A stretch of 64,000 nucleotides of DNA from Anaerobacillus alkalidiazotrophicus (GCF_001866055.1 NZ_MLQS01000007.1:12239-76238), one strand, 5' to 3'; positions 45,829 through 54,893 are shown, counted from the stretch's first letter. A program made the numbers and translations. The notes: generated by a model not told the origin, from the sequence alone.

Positions 45829-46187
45829 CAGTATCTCTTGTTTCACAAGTTTAGTTTAGAATATATTGAGCAATTGACTTGTATTTATACTAACTTACTG
45901 TTGTTCTGTGTAGGGCTACGATGCATTCTTAACAAGTCTAATGTGGGACAATGACTCTATAAACTGTCCCCACTGAATTTAGATCTCCATATAACTAATT
46001 TGTTTTACCTTACGCACTATTCACTCTTTAAAATACGGTACGGGAAATTAATTTAGAGAATTGAGCCTATTAATCTCTATACAACATTCACAGAAACGGC
46101 TAATGATGGCCCTACTTATCTTGAAATGACTTTTATTTACCGATAATCAAACATAATTATGTAGAGCTACTCCTATCGGGGGGGATC
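45829..46187. other. intergenic region without recognised content
   Basis: About 360 AT-rich bases precede the tandem repeat; no gene or RNA supported. Confidence 0.35.
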
Positions 46188-46763
46188 TGCGCGGTAATTC
46201 GGAATTGCGCTCGATTGTTTGTCGAATATGCGCGATCACCTCTTGTTTGTGCGCGATTCTCAGAATTTATGCGCGCACCGTTGATTTGCGCACGATCGGG
46301 GGTGGGGGCTGCGCGGTAATTCGGAATTGTGCTCGATTGTTTGTCGAATATGCGCGATCACCTCTTGTTTGTGCGCGATTCTCAGAATTTATGCGCGCAC
46401 CGTTGATTTGCGCACGATCGGGGGTGGGGGCTGCGCGGTAATTCGGAATTGTGCTCGATTGTTTGTCGAATATGCGCCGTCACCTCTTGTTTGTGCGCGA
46501 TCCTAAGAATTTATGCGCGCACCGTTGATTTGCGCAGGATCGGGGGTGGGGGCTGCGCGGTAATTCGGAATTGTGCTCGATTGTTTGTCGAATGTGCGCG
46601 GTCACCTCTTGTTTGTGCGCGATTCTCAGAATTTATGCGCGCACCGTTGATTTGTGCACGATCGGGGGTGGGGGCTGCGCGGTAATTCGGAATTGTGCGC
46701 GATTGTTTGTCGAATATGCGCCGTCACCTCTTGTTTGTGCGCGATCCTCAGAATTTATGCGCG
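46188..46763. repeat. 122-bp tandem repeat array, 4.7 copies
   Basis: Units start at GCGGTAATTCGG at 46191, 46313, 46435, 46557 and 46679, exactly 122 bp apart, the last being partial. Each unit itself consists of six pieces of 17-23 bp that all begin TGC(G/T)C. GC content is far above the surroundings. Units differ by a few substitutions (CGCGATC/CGCCGTC, GATTCTC/GATCCTA). Because 122 is not a multiple of three, open frames through the array are artefacts. Confidence 0.95.
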
Positions 46764-46775
46764 ACCAGCAAAACA

Positions 46776-46838
46776 CATCAAAATAATCCTTACTAGCAGT
46801 ATTTTTAACTATTGGTAAGGATTTTCCTTTTTTTATAC
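46776..46838 (+). repeat. hairpin repeat, left copy
   Basis: CAAAATAATCCTTACTAGC then AGTATTTTTAACTATTGG and TAAGGATTTTCCTTTTTT. It is nearly identical to 47402-47463. The arms AATCCTTACTAG/CTATTGGTAAGGATT form a terminator-like hairpin. Confidence 0.75.
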
Positions 46839-46869
46839 TATCAGCATAAAATTTTATGGATGATAGTAT

Positions 46870-46924
46870 AAAAAAAGCTAAGGCTTTCGCCATTAAGATT
46901 TGGCGATAAGCCTTAGCTTTTTTC
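46870..46924. terminator. strong bidirectional terminator
   Basis: AAAAAAGCTAAGGCTTTCGCC and GGCGATAAGCCTTAGCTTTTTT pair over about 20 bp with T/A runs on both sides. On the minus strand it ends the coiled-coil gene at 46978. Confidence 0.88.
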
Positions 46925-46977
46925 TAATCTTCATGTTTGCTAACTTTAGTAACAGAAAAATCAGTAATGACTTTTCG

Positions 46978-47217
46978 TCACTGTCGACTTAATCTCTCAA
47001 TTTCAGATTCAACTTTAAATACTCTTTTGTTTAGTACTTCTGTTTTGTCATCAACATGTTCAACAATTTTCTCTGTATAAGATCCTAAGCTATCAATTAA
47101 ATTCTTCTGTAATTTTTCTTGTCCAACTTCAAGTCTAACTTGTCCCTTTTTTAGTTCTCCGATATCAGACTTTATCTCTTTTAGCTCATTTAACATTTGT
47201 TTTAATATTTCTTCCAT
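46978..47217 (-). CDS. small coiled-coil protein
   Basis: This is 79 residues of continuous heptad-rich helix (ILKQMLNELKEIKSDIGELK and so on) without Cys, aromatic core or TM segment. ATG 47217 follows a GGAGGTAAGTG-type site. Such short helical proteins are common in Bacillus genomes, some phage-derived. It lies between two copies of a hairpin repeat (46776-46838 and 47402-47463). Function unknown. Confidence 0.65.
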   Translation of the reverse strand: MEEILKQMLNELKEIKSDIGELKKGQVRLEVGQEKLQKNLIDSLGSYTEKIVEHVDDKTEVLNKRVFKVESEIERLSRQ

Positions 47218-47582
47218 AACACTTACCTCCGTCCTAAATAATTCACTAAAAAGATTATACCATGGGACAATCTATCCAAAAAGTATAACTATCGAAGAAA
47301 ATATCAATTACAATGACCTTCGCATGTGGATGGCATTTTCAGCTTAACATCTATCTCATAACATTTTCTCCTTCTCTATTAAAAGAAAAGCGATTTTTTT
47401 ACATGTCAAAATAATCCTTACTAGCAGTATTTCAACTACTAGTAAGGATTTTCCTTTTTTATACCTAATCATTTTTTATTCTTAACAAACCAAGGATGTA
47501 TTACCATATGCATGGTACTCAAAACAATATCAATGTTATGGTTTATTATTTCGCGAACGTGGTTAGAACGAACCATATTAAA
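47218..47582. other. intergenic, second hairpin repeat
   Basis: Only the hairpin repeat at 47402-47463 is recognised; no gene. Confidence 0.35.
47402..47463 (+). repeat. hairpin repeat, right copy
   Basis: GTCAAAATAATCCTTACTAGC, AGTATTTCAACTACTAG, TAAGGATTTTCCTTTTTT: a direct copy of 46776-46838, with better pairing of the arms (CTTACTAG/CTAGTAAG). Confidence 0.75.
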
Positions 47583-48142
47583 TTATACTTCAATAGTTTT
47601 AATTACTTTAGCTGGATTACCTCCAACTACAACATTAACTGGTACATCTTTAGTAACTACTGCACCCGATGCAATGACAACATTGTTGCCTACCGTTACA
47701 CCAGGGTTTATTATGGCATTTCCACCAATCCATACATTGTTTCCAATTGTAATAGGTTTTGCATATTCTTTACCTGAATTACGTTCAGTAGGATGAAGTG
47801 GATGGGTCGCGGTGTAGATTTGTACGCCTGGTGCAAGCATACAATTATCGCCAATTCGCACCTCACATACATCCAATATAGTACAGTCAAAGTTTGCATA
47901 AAAGTTTTCTCCTACGTGTGTGTTATACCCATAACAAAACGTATATTTGGCTCCATATACACGTTTTCTCCAGTTGAACCGAGTAATTCATTTAATAATT
48001 TCGTCCGCTTTTCCCCTTCAGATTCTAAAGTTTGATTATAGATCCTTACCTTACGTCTTGCTTCCTTCCGTTCCTTTACTAAAACTGGGTCAGCAGGATT
48101 ATACATTTCTCCAGCAAACATTTTCTCTTTCTCCGTTCTCAT
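47583..48142 (-). pseudogene. maa: maltose O-acetyltransferase, single-base frameshift
   Basis: The first frame (48142 to about 47940) encodes KEKMFAGEMYNPADPVLVKE and ...YMEPNIRF, the N-terminal part of Maa/NodL-type acetyltransferases. It then loses one T after CGTTTT and runs to an early stop. The next frame continues exactly where expected ([18 protein letters not shown]) through the left-handed beta-helix hexapeptide repeats ([20 protein letters not shown] with the catalytic His, [26 protein letters not shown]) to 47583. With one T restored it would be about 187 residues, normal for Maa. It acetylates maltose/glucose with acetyl-CoA if functional. Confidence 0.85.
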
Positions 48143-48365
48143 TAGGCCATCTTGCTTTTTGGAATTAATAAATTTTATTCATATCATTATTAGAAATAAT
48201 TTTCATAAAATCCCCTCGTTTACGGTCCACAATAGCTAAAAGCAACAATCTTTTAGAAAAGAGCGTTTCGAAAAAAATTTATTGTAATAATTCAGGATGA
48301 AAGTCGTCCTTTTTTTAAGTAAAAAGAGAGATTACTTAGTTGCTAATATCCAATGTCCACTTGTC

Positions 48366-49118
48366 CTATCCACCAAGCTGAATACCTTCTGCCACGAGAG
48401 ATTTACGTAGTGTTTGTGTAAATTCAAGTCCTTTTGGTCCATCCCCGTGTACGCAAATCGTATCTGCTTGTATCGAAACCGTTGTCCCGTCGACCGCTTT
48501 GACGGTACCTGTTTTCACCATGGAAAGTACTTGGTCGATCGCTTTATCAGTTTCATGAATTAAGGCATTTTCATTTGTTCGCGGCGTCAACGTACCATCT
48601 GGCTGATATGTACGATCCGCAAACACCTCATTTGCTATTTTCAAACCTATTTTTGCGCCAGCTTTTGTTAATTCGCTTCCGGAAAGACCATACAAAATTA
48701 ATGACGGGTCGATATCATACACAGCCTTTGCAATCGCCTCTGCTAGGATAGGATCTTTGGCCGCCATATTATATAGAGCGCCGTGCGGCTTCACATGGTT
48801 CAGCCGAACGTTATTACATTTACAAAATCCTTGTAACGCACCTATTTGATATACGACAAAATGATAAATGTCATCTGGTTCTGTTTCAATAACTCTTCTT
48901 CCAAAACCGAGTAAGTCAGGAAATCCCGGGTGCGCTCCAATACTTACTCCTTTTTTCTTGGCCATTTGTACAGCCTTAGCCATTACATTATGATCACCGG
49001 CATGGTAACCGCAAGCGATATTTGCTGAAGTAATATGTTGTAAAATCAATTCATCTTGCCCAACAACAAATGCACCAAAGCTTTCTCCTAAATCACAGTT
49101 AAGATCAATAGACTTCAT
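48366..49118 (-). CDS. pxpA: 5-oxoprolinase subunit A (LamB/YcsF family)
   Basis: This is 250 residues. It starts [14 protein letters not shown] (the family signature with D/E residues), then [43 protein letters not shown] and [10 protein letters not shown] near the end. With PxpB and PxpC it hydrolyses 5-oxoproline (pyroglutamate) to glutamate using ATP. ATG 49118 has AGGGGAAGGG upstream. It is divergent from kipR and separated from pxpBC by kipR and a repeat island. Confidence 0.93.
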   Translation of the reverse strand: MKSIDLNCDLGESFGAFVVGQDELILQHITSANIACGYHAGDHNVMAKAVQMAKKKGVSIGAHPGFPDLLGFGRRVIETEPDDIYHFVVYQIGALQGFCKCNNVRLNHVKPHGALYNMAAKDPILAEAIAKAVYDIDPSLILYGLSGSELTKAGAKIGLKIANEVFADRTYQPDGTLTPRTNENALIHETDKAIDQVLSMVKTGTVKAVDGTTVSIQADTICVHGDGPKGLEFTQTLRKSLVAEGIQLGG

Positions 49119-49369
49119 CTAATCCCTTCCCCTTTCTTCTATATAAAATAATTGTGGAATCATTTGAATTAGTGTACGAACACCTAAGAATGCAGCTTCC
49201 AATACTGGTGCTACTACTCCCTTTAAAAAACTAGCTAACTAGACAATTACGAATTGATTTAGTAAAATTAGGGATAAATTTTTTCTTTTTTATTTAAAAA
49301 TCATTATGAACCTAAAATCTAATTAAAATAAGAATAAACTTTGTATCTTAGGTCAAAGGAGAGTACTAC

Positions 49370-50131
49370 GTGCAAAACAAAAATAAAACAGTCGTTAAGT
49401 CAATGAAACTCCTGGATCTTTTTCGAACAAATTGGAAACTGAGTTTAAATGAAATCGTCGAGCTTTCCGGTATACCTAAAACGTCTGTTCATCGGATGTT
49501 AGGTTCACTTGAAGATATGGGTTTACTTCATAAAGATCATGAAGGTAAGTATACGCTTGGTATGCTATTTCTTGAATTTGGACAACTAGTTGCCGACAGA
49601 CTTGATATGAGGCAACTTGCCTACCCAATGATGAAAGAACTCCGTGATGAAATTGGGGAAGCAGTCAATCTAACGATGATTGATAATATGGAAGCCATCT
49701 ATATTGAAAAACTAGATACGCTCCACCCAGTTCGATTATACACAAAAGTTGGCAGACGCTCTCCGCTTTATGCTGGTGCTTGCTCAAGAATTATCCTCGC
49801 TCATTTACCAGAAAGTGAAATAGAGACTTACTTAAAGGAAACCGAACTAAAACCGATCGGTATAGGAACTATTACTGACAAACAGAAACTTCGAACAGTT
49901 TTACAACAATCCAAACTAGATGGCTATACGATTAGCTATTCTGAACTTGAGGATCATACATCATCTGTAGCGGCACCGATTTTCGATTACACGAATAAAG
50001 TAGTAGGTGGCTTAAGTATAGCTGGTCCAGATGTCCGTTTTCCAAAGGAACATGTGCCACATATCATCGAAAAAGTTAAACGAACAGCAGCTGAAATATC
50101 CCAAAAGCTAGGTTATTCTAACCAAAAATAA
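49370..50131 (+). CDS. kipR: IclR-family transcriptional regulator, KipR-like
   Basis: This is 253 residues. An N-terminal winged helix (SMKLLDLFRTNWKLSLNEIV, SGIPKTSVHRMLGSLEDMG) precedes the IclR effector domain (AVNLTMIDNMEAIYIEKLD, GRRSPLYAGACSRIILAHL, GGLSIAGPDVRF). In B. subtilis KipR represses the kip/pxp operon. GTG 49370 lies behind AAAGGAGAG. Its position between pxpA and pxpBC, divergent from pxpA, supports control of these genes. A terminator follows. Confidence 0.88.
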   Translation: MQNKNKTVVKSMKLLDLFRTNWKLSLNEIVELSGIPKTSVHRMLGSLEDMGLLHKDHEGKYTLGMLFLEFGQLVADRLDMRQLAYPMMKELRDEIGEAVNLTMIDNMEAIYIEKLDTLHPVRLYTKVGRRSPLYAGACSRIILAHLPESEIETYLKETELKPIGIGTITDKQKLRTVLQQSKLDGYTISYSELEDHTSSVAAPIFDYTNKVVGGLSIAGPDVRFPKEHVPHIIEKVKRTAAEISQKLGYSNQK

Positions 50132-50149
50132 GAGGATACTTTTTTACTG

Positions 50150-50178
50150 TACAACCTTTTTTGTGAAGGTTGTTTTTT
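50150..50178 (+). terminator. terminator of kipR
   Basis: ACAACCTT-TTTTGTG-AAGGTTGT is followed by TTTTTGTTTT, 18 bases past the stop. Confidence 0.88.
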
Positions 50179-50185
50179 GTTTTAA

Positions 50186-50474
50186 TGTAAGAAAATTCCT
50201 TACTTAGAAACTGTCTAGCGCAAGCAGCCTACGAGCTCGGTCACTTCAGGCAAGCAACTGACTTCAATTACCTCTTGAAATCCTTCGTTGATTAACTTCA
50301 TGCAGCTTTACTCCTGCGATTACTCGTCGCACAAAACACTGCTTCGAGGAAGCTTACTACGAAGCTAGTACTTGAAGACGCAGAAGCACGTGAGAAGCCA
50401 AACAGCGGCTTTGCTCTTGAGCAAGCGGAGTGGCACAGGAGCAGCTGCTCGTGACCAAGGCGCTTGCGCTTATC
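50186..50474 (+). repeat. repeat family C, long copy
   Basis: It begins AAAATTCCTTACTTAG with AAACTGTCTAGCGCAAGC and ends TCGTGACCAAGGCGCTTGCGCTT. The internal 200 bases (TTACTCCTGCGATTACTCG, AAAACACTGCTTCGAGGAAGC and others) recur in inverted orientation at 57803-58150. Confidence 0.9.
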
Positions 50475-50489
50475 TCATTAATAACTTAA

Positions 50490-50602
50490 TGAATTTCATA
50501 ATTGTTTTTTCCGCTACTCTAAAACTAAATGTTGTTGGATGAAGATCGTTTCCAACAACATTTAGACTTATATAGCTCCATTTTGGTAATTATGAAATTC
50601 AC
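50490..50602. repeat. repeat family D copy 2
   Basis: Terminal inverted repeats ATGAATTTCATAATT and AATTATGAAATTCACT. Central palindrome CTAAATGTTGTTGGA / TCCAACAACATTTAG. 113 bp, lying between families C and B. Confidence 0.85.
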
Positions 50603-50620
50603 TCTACTGAATTCTTAAAA

Positions 50621-50832
50621 TTTATCCCACTCTTAAGGGGCAGTAAGATCCCCACCTAAAAAAGTAAAAAAATCAAAAAGTTTAGGTGGGGGATTAACTG
50701 CCCCTAAAGGTCCGATATAGAATAACTTTCATCAGTGATAGCTGATGATTAGTTATTCTTATGCCGTGGTATTAGTTAAACTAACAATCAGTGGGGGATG
50801 AAGGAACCCCCCACTGATTGAAGTTCAGCTTT
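50621..50832 (-). repeat. repeat family B, long copy
   Basis: A minus-oriented copy of about 212 bp with all hairpins: AAAGCTGAACTTCAATCAG end at 50832, the TCATCAG middle hairpin, CCCCCACCT/AGGTGGGG and the TTTATCCCACTCTTAAG end at 50621. It is nearly identical in plan to 38251-38462. Confidence 0.9.
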
Positions 50833-50875
50833 ATGATGTTTGAGCTCTACGTTAATCTTAAGCAAGACAACAAAG

Positions 50876-51880
50876 CTATTTTTTATTTATTTTCAAATTC
50901 AATCCTGTTTTTAACTCATTTAATTCATTTTCTCTAGATATATACAGTGCTTCTGCTTCCTCTATACTTACCTTTTTAAACCGAATTTTTTTCCCTGGTT
51001 TGAGTTGAGCTAAAGTCGGAATATCAACCGATACGACTTGACCTATTCTCGGATAACCACCAGTAGTTTGTCGATCAACAAGCAAAATAATTGGATTTCC
51101 ATCTGACGGTACTTGAATTGTGCCAAGTGTAACGGCTTCAGACAACATTTCAAAACGATTAATAAGCTGTAAATCTGGTCCCGACAACCGATAGCCCATT
51201 CGATCCGATTGAGGGGTAATTGTGAATGTATCATGGTAAAATGCATTTCTACATTCTTCTGTAAAAAGATCCAAATGAGCTCCAGCTATTACTCGTATCG
51301 TGTTGATTTCGGTATCTTGTCCCATCCATTCCGTATTCACATTCCAAGATGTTGTAGAAAAATAAGGTTCTGTCAAAGAACAAATCTGTTCTATAGCTTT
51401 ACTTTGTTCAGTTCGTATTTTTAATGAAACAATGTCTCCCTTTTGTAGCGCTCGTCCTTGGAAACCACCGAGATTTGCTCGAAGGTATGTACTGCAGCTA
51501 CCCATAACCTCATCTACTGAAAATCCACCAGCAACTGCTAGATAAGCACGACAACCTTTTTTACATGCACCAAAATGAAGAACAGCCCCATTTCTCACTA
51601 AAACAGGTTTCCATAAAGGAACTGAAACGTTTTCGATTGAGGGAGATAAATCGCCACCAGTTATCGCAATTAAGCAATCTTGCTCAAATTTTAAAGAAGG
51701 ACCTGTGACTGTCATTTCTAGGGTAGCTGTCCCTTCGTCATTCCCTACTAATAGATTGGCAATTCGCAATGCATAAGGATCCATCGCACCACTTACAATG
51801 ACTCCATACTTTTGAAATCCGAACCTACCTAAATCTTGAATGGTTGTTAACAAACCAGATCGAAGTATAACAATGCTCAT
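50876..51880 (-). CDS. pxpC: 5-oxoprolinase subunit C (KipA-like)
   Basis: This is 334 residues of the biotin-dependent carboxyltransferase-like KipA/YbgK family: GLLTTIQDLGRFGFQKYGV at the start, GAMDPYALRIANLLVGND, AYLAVAGGFSVDEVMGS, SDRMGYRLSGP and DRQTTGGYPRIGQV near the end. Together with PxpB and PxpA it forms the ATP-dependent 5-oxoprolinase. In B. subtilis KipA also binds the KinA inhibitor KipI. The start ATG overlaps the pxpB stop (ATGA), and its ribosome site AAGGAGG lies inside pxpB. Confidence 0.93.
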   Translation of the reverse strand: MSIVILRSGLLTTIQDLGRFGFQKYGVIVSGAMDPYALRIANLLVGNDEGTATLEMTVTGPSLKFEQDCLIAITGGDLSPSIENVSVPLWKPVLVRNGAVLHFGACKKGCRAYLAVAGGFSVDEVMGSCSTYLRANLGGFQGRALQKGDIVSLKIRTEQSKAIEQICSLTEPYFSTTSWNVNTEWMGQDTEINTIRVIAGAHLDLFTEECRNAFYHDTFTITPQSDRMGYRLSGPDLQLINRFEMLSEAVTLGTIQVPSDGNPIILLVDRQTTGGYPRIGQVVSVDIPTLAQLKPGKKIRFKKVSIEEAEALYISRENELNELKTGLNLKINKK

Positions 51881-52626
51881 AGAGGTCCCTCCTTATACTC
51901 TTCAAACTCTTTTTGAGAAATAGGGACAAATTTTATGATATCTCCTGCTTGTAATAAAGAAGGTCGATCTTCTTCAGGAAGAAATAGCTGTATTGGTGTA
52001 CGGCCAATTAATTGCCACCCGCCAGGAGTTGAAATGGGATATACACCCGTTTGATTTCCAGCTATCCCCACAGATCCTTTTGGAATACTTGTTCTCGGGC
52101 TTGATCGACGTGGTGTCGCTATTTTTTCAGGCATTCCACCTAAATAAGGAAATCCTGGCGCAAATCCAATCATGTAGACAGGATATTCTCCTTGTGAATG
52201 GATGTTAATGACTTCAGCTGAAGTAAGGTTATTTTGTTCGGCTACTAATTGTAAATCCGGACCAAATTCCCCACCGTAACAAACTGGTATTTCTACTACT
52301 CTCTTCATGTTGTCACTATCATCATGTGCCTGAATGACAAATTCATTCATCAAAGAGGAAACAATTTCAAAAGCAGATTTTCTATTCTTCAAAACATTAT
52401 TTCCATTTGCTTCACCTTGAATGACTTGTAGAGGATCGTAGAACAACGTGACACTTGAATAAGCAGGAACCGTTTCGATAAACCCTTGAAATGAATGTTT
52501 TTCTATGTATGATACGAGTGCTTTTACTCTTTTATTTATTTTTACATCAATCTTTTTTCCAAACTCAATTACAATAGCCGTTTCACTTAGAGCATATATG
52601 TTTATTTTATCCACCGTTTCAGGCAT
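51877..52626 (-). CDS. pxpB: 5-oxoprolinase subunit B (KipI-like)
   Basis: This is 249 residues. The KipI family pattern is AIVIEFGKKIDVKINKRV early, ETVPAYSSVTLFYDP, VEIPVCYGGEFGPDL, YMIGFAPGFPYLGGMPEKI and TPRRSSPRTSIPKGSVGIAG. In B. subtilis this protein inhibits the sporulation kinase KinA besides serving 5-oxoprolinase. ATG 52626 is placed 6 bases after GGGGGA; an ATG at 52632 is too close. Confidence 0.92.
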   Translation of the reverse strand: MPETVDKINIYALSETAIVIEFGKKIDVKINKRVKALVSYIEKHSFQGFIETVPAYSSVTLFYDPLQVIQGEANGNNVLKNRKSAFEIVSSLMNEFVIQAHDDSDNMKRVVEIPVCYGGEFGPDLQLVAEQNNLTSAEVINIHSQGEYPVYMIGFAPGFPYLGGMPEKIATPRRSSPRTSIPKGSVGIAGNQTGVYPISTPGGWQLIGRTPIQLFLPEEDRPSLLQAGDIIKFVPISQKEFEEYKEGPL

Positions 52627-53144
52627 TTCCATTCCCCCAGCAAATACATCGTTCCGTATTTCGGAATTTGAATTCCGTTTATTAAAATTACTTTAATTGC
52701 TTGTGCATAAAAATTCAATATTATTGTCAGAAAATATAACAAATATAATTGCGTGAATTTCATAACGCCAACTACTGAGCCACATCAAGCTACATCTAGT
52801 TGAGAACGGTTTAACTCAACTAGATGTAGTATCCTAGTGGCGTTTAATCTATATAATGAAATTCATTGAATTACTAAAAATTATATTTACTTCTATTATA
52901 GTCTCAACTCCAATTATTGTTCACTAACCTCATCCCTTCATATTAAATTTTTTATTAATTGACGAAAAGGTGTTGATGCAAATGGTATAATTTAGAAGAT
53001 ACTACTTTAAATCCACGTTCATTTAAATAAGGTTTTAAGGTATAAACCACTGTTTTCTTGTAACCATGACATTCATAAGAAACTGATTTCATGGCATGAA
53101 GTTCACGTTAATAATCCTGCTTATCAAATATGGAGGTGTTCGAA
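52627..53144. other. intergenic, contains a family D repeat
   Basis: It holds the palindromic element at 52753-52867 and presumably the promoters of pxpB (minus) and the serine hydrolase (plus), neither of which I could define. Confidence 0.35.
52753..52867. repeat. repeat family D copy 3
   Basis: GTGAATTTCATAACGCCA and TGGCGTTTAAT...ATGAAATTCAT terminal repeats. Central palindrome CTACATCTAGTTGAG (52790-52804) / CTCAACTAGATGTAG (52815-52829) with loop AACGGTTTAA. Confidence 0.88.
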
Positions 53145-54302
53145 ATGTTAACTAATTCACAACAAACAAAAGTATTAAGCAATACTCAAACAAAGTTACT
53201 TCAGGACCTTTTGGAGCAACTAGCGGGGATGAAAGGTGTCAGGCATGCCATTATGGCTGTAGAGAGTAGAGATGGTTCGTTTAGTTGGAGTGGAGCTAAA
53301 GGTATTGCGAAGCCTGATGGAATTCCCATAGATATCGATACGCCATTTTGGATTGCAAGTGTGACAAAACTCTACATTGCTACATCCGTCCTCAAACTAC
53401 ACGAAACAGATATGATTTCCATTGATGATTTTGTGATTGATTATCTACCAGAGCATCAACTAAAGGGGGTCCATGTAATCAATGGCGTAGATTATTATGA
53501 TCAATTAACGATAAGACACCTTCTAAGCCATTCCTCTGGAATTCCAGACTATCTGGAGATAAAAGCCAAAGGTGAGCAAACACTAATCGATAAGGTGCTA
53601 AAAGGAAGCGACATGTCCTGGTCTATTGAGGACACGCTTCAGATTGTTCGGAAGGTGAATGCTCCGCTTTTCCCACCACAAACCTTAAGTAATATGAAAT
53701 ACCGGATACGTTATTCAGACACCAACTTTCAAATGCTGATTGCCATCATTGAAACGGTAACGAAAAAATCCATAGAAGACGCGTTTAAGGATATGCTTTT
53801 TCAACCATTGAATTTAATAAACACATTTCATCCTGGATCTAAACCACCGGAAGAGGTGGGACCTGTTGCAACGGTTTGGGTTCAAGACACACCATTTGAT
53901 AACAAGCCACAGGCAATGCGATCTTTTGGCGATCTCAATAGTACAATAAAAGATTTGATTATCTTTATGAGGGCGCTACTCAATGGTAAAGTGTTTGAGA
54001 AGCCAGAAACTTTAAATTTAATGCTTGCTGGGTGGCAAACGTTTGGGTTGACCCTTAGCCCATTAGCACCTGGATGGCCTATCCAGTATGGGCTCGGAAT
54101 GATGCGTTTTAAAATGCCTCGTCTTTTTACGCCGTTCCACCCAATGCCTGAATTAATAGGACATACGGGAGCTGTTGGATCCTGGCTCTTTTATTGTCCA
54201 AGACTGGATCTAATTACTGCTGGAACTGTGAGCCAAGTAACAGCGGCGGCTGCCCCTTTTAAAATTATACCTAAGCTTCTTCGGATACTGGAAGATACCT
54301 AG
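53145..54302 (+). CDS. serine hydrolase, beta-lactamase class C-like family
   Basis: This is 385 residues. The S-x-x-K nucleophile motif is ASVTKLY (about residue 75), the tyrosine motif is RYSDTN (Y-x-N-like, about residue 187), and a HTGAVG segment near the C-terminus takes the place of KTG. There is no signal peptide, so it probably acts in the cytoplasm or as an esterase rather than a periplasmic beta-lactamase. ATG 53145 is 8 bases after GGAGG; an upstream ATG at 53130 has no site. Monocistronic. Confidence 0.85.
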   Translation: MLTNSQQTKVLSNTQTKLLQDLLEQLAGMKGVRHAIMAVESRDGSFSWSGAKGIAKPDGIPIDIDTPFWIASVTKLYIATSVLKLHETDMISIDDFVIDYLPEHQLKGVHVINGVDYYDQLTIRHLLSHSSGIPDYLEIKAKGEQTLIDKVLKGSDMSWSIEDTLQIVRKVNAPLFPPQTLSNMKYRIRYSDTNFQMLIAIIETVTKKSIEDAFKDMLFQPLNLINTFHPGSKPPEEVGPVATVWVQDTPFDNKPQAMRSFGDLNSTIKDLIIFMRALLNGKVFEKPETLNLMLAGWQTFGLTLSPLAPGWPIQYGLGMMRFKMPRLFTPFHPMPELIGHTGAVGSWLFYCPRLDLITAGTVSQVTAAAAPFKIIPKLLRILEDT

Positions 54303-54382
54303 ACTTAGCTATAGACGACTGTGATAAATTCAATAGTAGTGATGCATCTTTAGATCGTCTCTATGGCTTTTAGGATTAAAGC

Positions 54383-54414
54383 CTATCAATCTCTGCACTG
54401 AGATTGATAGGCTG
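54383..54414. terminator. hairpin between convergent genes
   Basis: AGCCTATCAATCTC-TGCACT-GAGATTGATAGGCT is a perfect 14-bp stem 80 bases after the serine hydrolase, without a strong T run. A likely structural terminator. Confidence 0.65.
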
Positions 54415-54596
54415 AAGAATCATAGGAATGAGAAAAAAGTTTGTATCATCATTTTTTTCCTTTTTAACGTGGTGATATAGGTTTTAGTTGGATATTGAAA
54501 TATACTTTATTTCACCTTAATCTGAAGCCGATAACCTACGTTTGGCTATCAGCTCTGTTAACATAATAAATCAAATAGTGTCTTCGACGAATCCAA

Positions 54597-54893
54597 TTAT
54601 TTAATAAGTGCCATAAGTATGACAATCGTTATATATACAAAGAAAAACAATCCAGCACCCTTCAAAATTAGGCGACCATAGTATCTTTTCCAGAGTTCAT
54701 TATTCTTAACTTGGGATTCTGTTGTTACTGGTTGATCTATTACTTTTATTTCAATTGGTGATTTCATCAGCTCGTATAACTCGCGGCAGTTAGAACAACC
54801 TTCCAAATGGTCCGCTACAACTTTATTTGTATTTTGTGAGCAGTCACCTTCTATATAAAGTGGCAACAAATCTCTAATTAAGCTACACTTCAT
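54597..54893 (-). CDS. zinc-finger anti-sigma factor
   Basis: This is 98 residues: MKCSLIRDLLPLYIEGDCS, then HLEGCSNCRELYELM with the H-x3-C-x2-C zinc motif of ZAS anti-sigma factors, a linker, and one C-terminal TM helix (GLFFFVYITIVILMAL). ATG 54893 (GAGGATG site) overlaps the sigma gene end by 11 bases. It would hold the ECF sigma encoded just before it at the membrane until a signal arrives. Confidence 0.88.
   Translation of the reverse strand: MKCSLIRDLLPLYIEGDCSQNTNKVVADHLEGCSNCRELYELMKSPIEIKVIDQPVTTESQVKNNELWKRYYGRLILKGAGLFFFVYITIVILMALIK

Noticed and set aside
46188..46763. Regular array resembling a CRISPR
   Set aside because: The units are contiguous 122-bp near-identical copies without unique spacers, and no cas gene is present.
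46205..46893. Open frames through the tandem array, Cys/Arg-rich proteins
   Set aside because: The 122-bp period shifts frame each unit, and the frames simply reflect high GC and repeat structure. There are no ribosome sites.
47496..47796. Plus-strand frames opposite maa
   Set aside because: They are antisense to the hexapeptide-repeat region, whose regularity keeps the other strand open.
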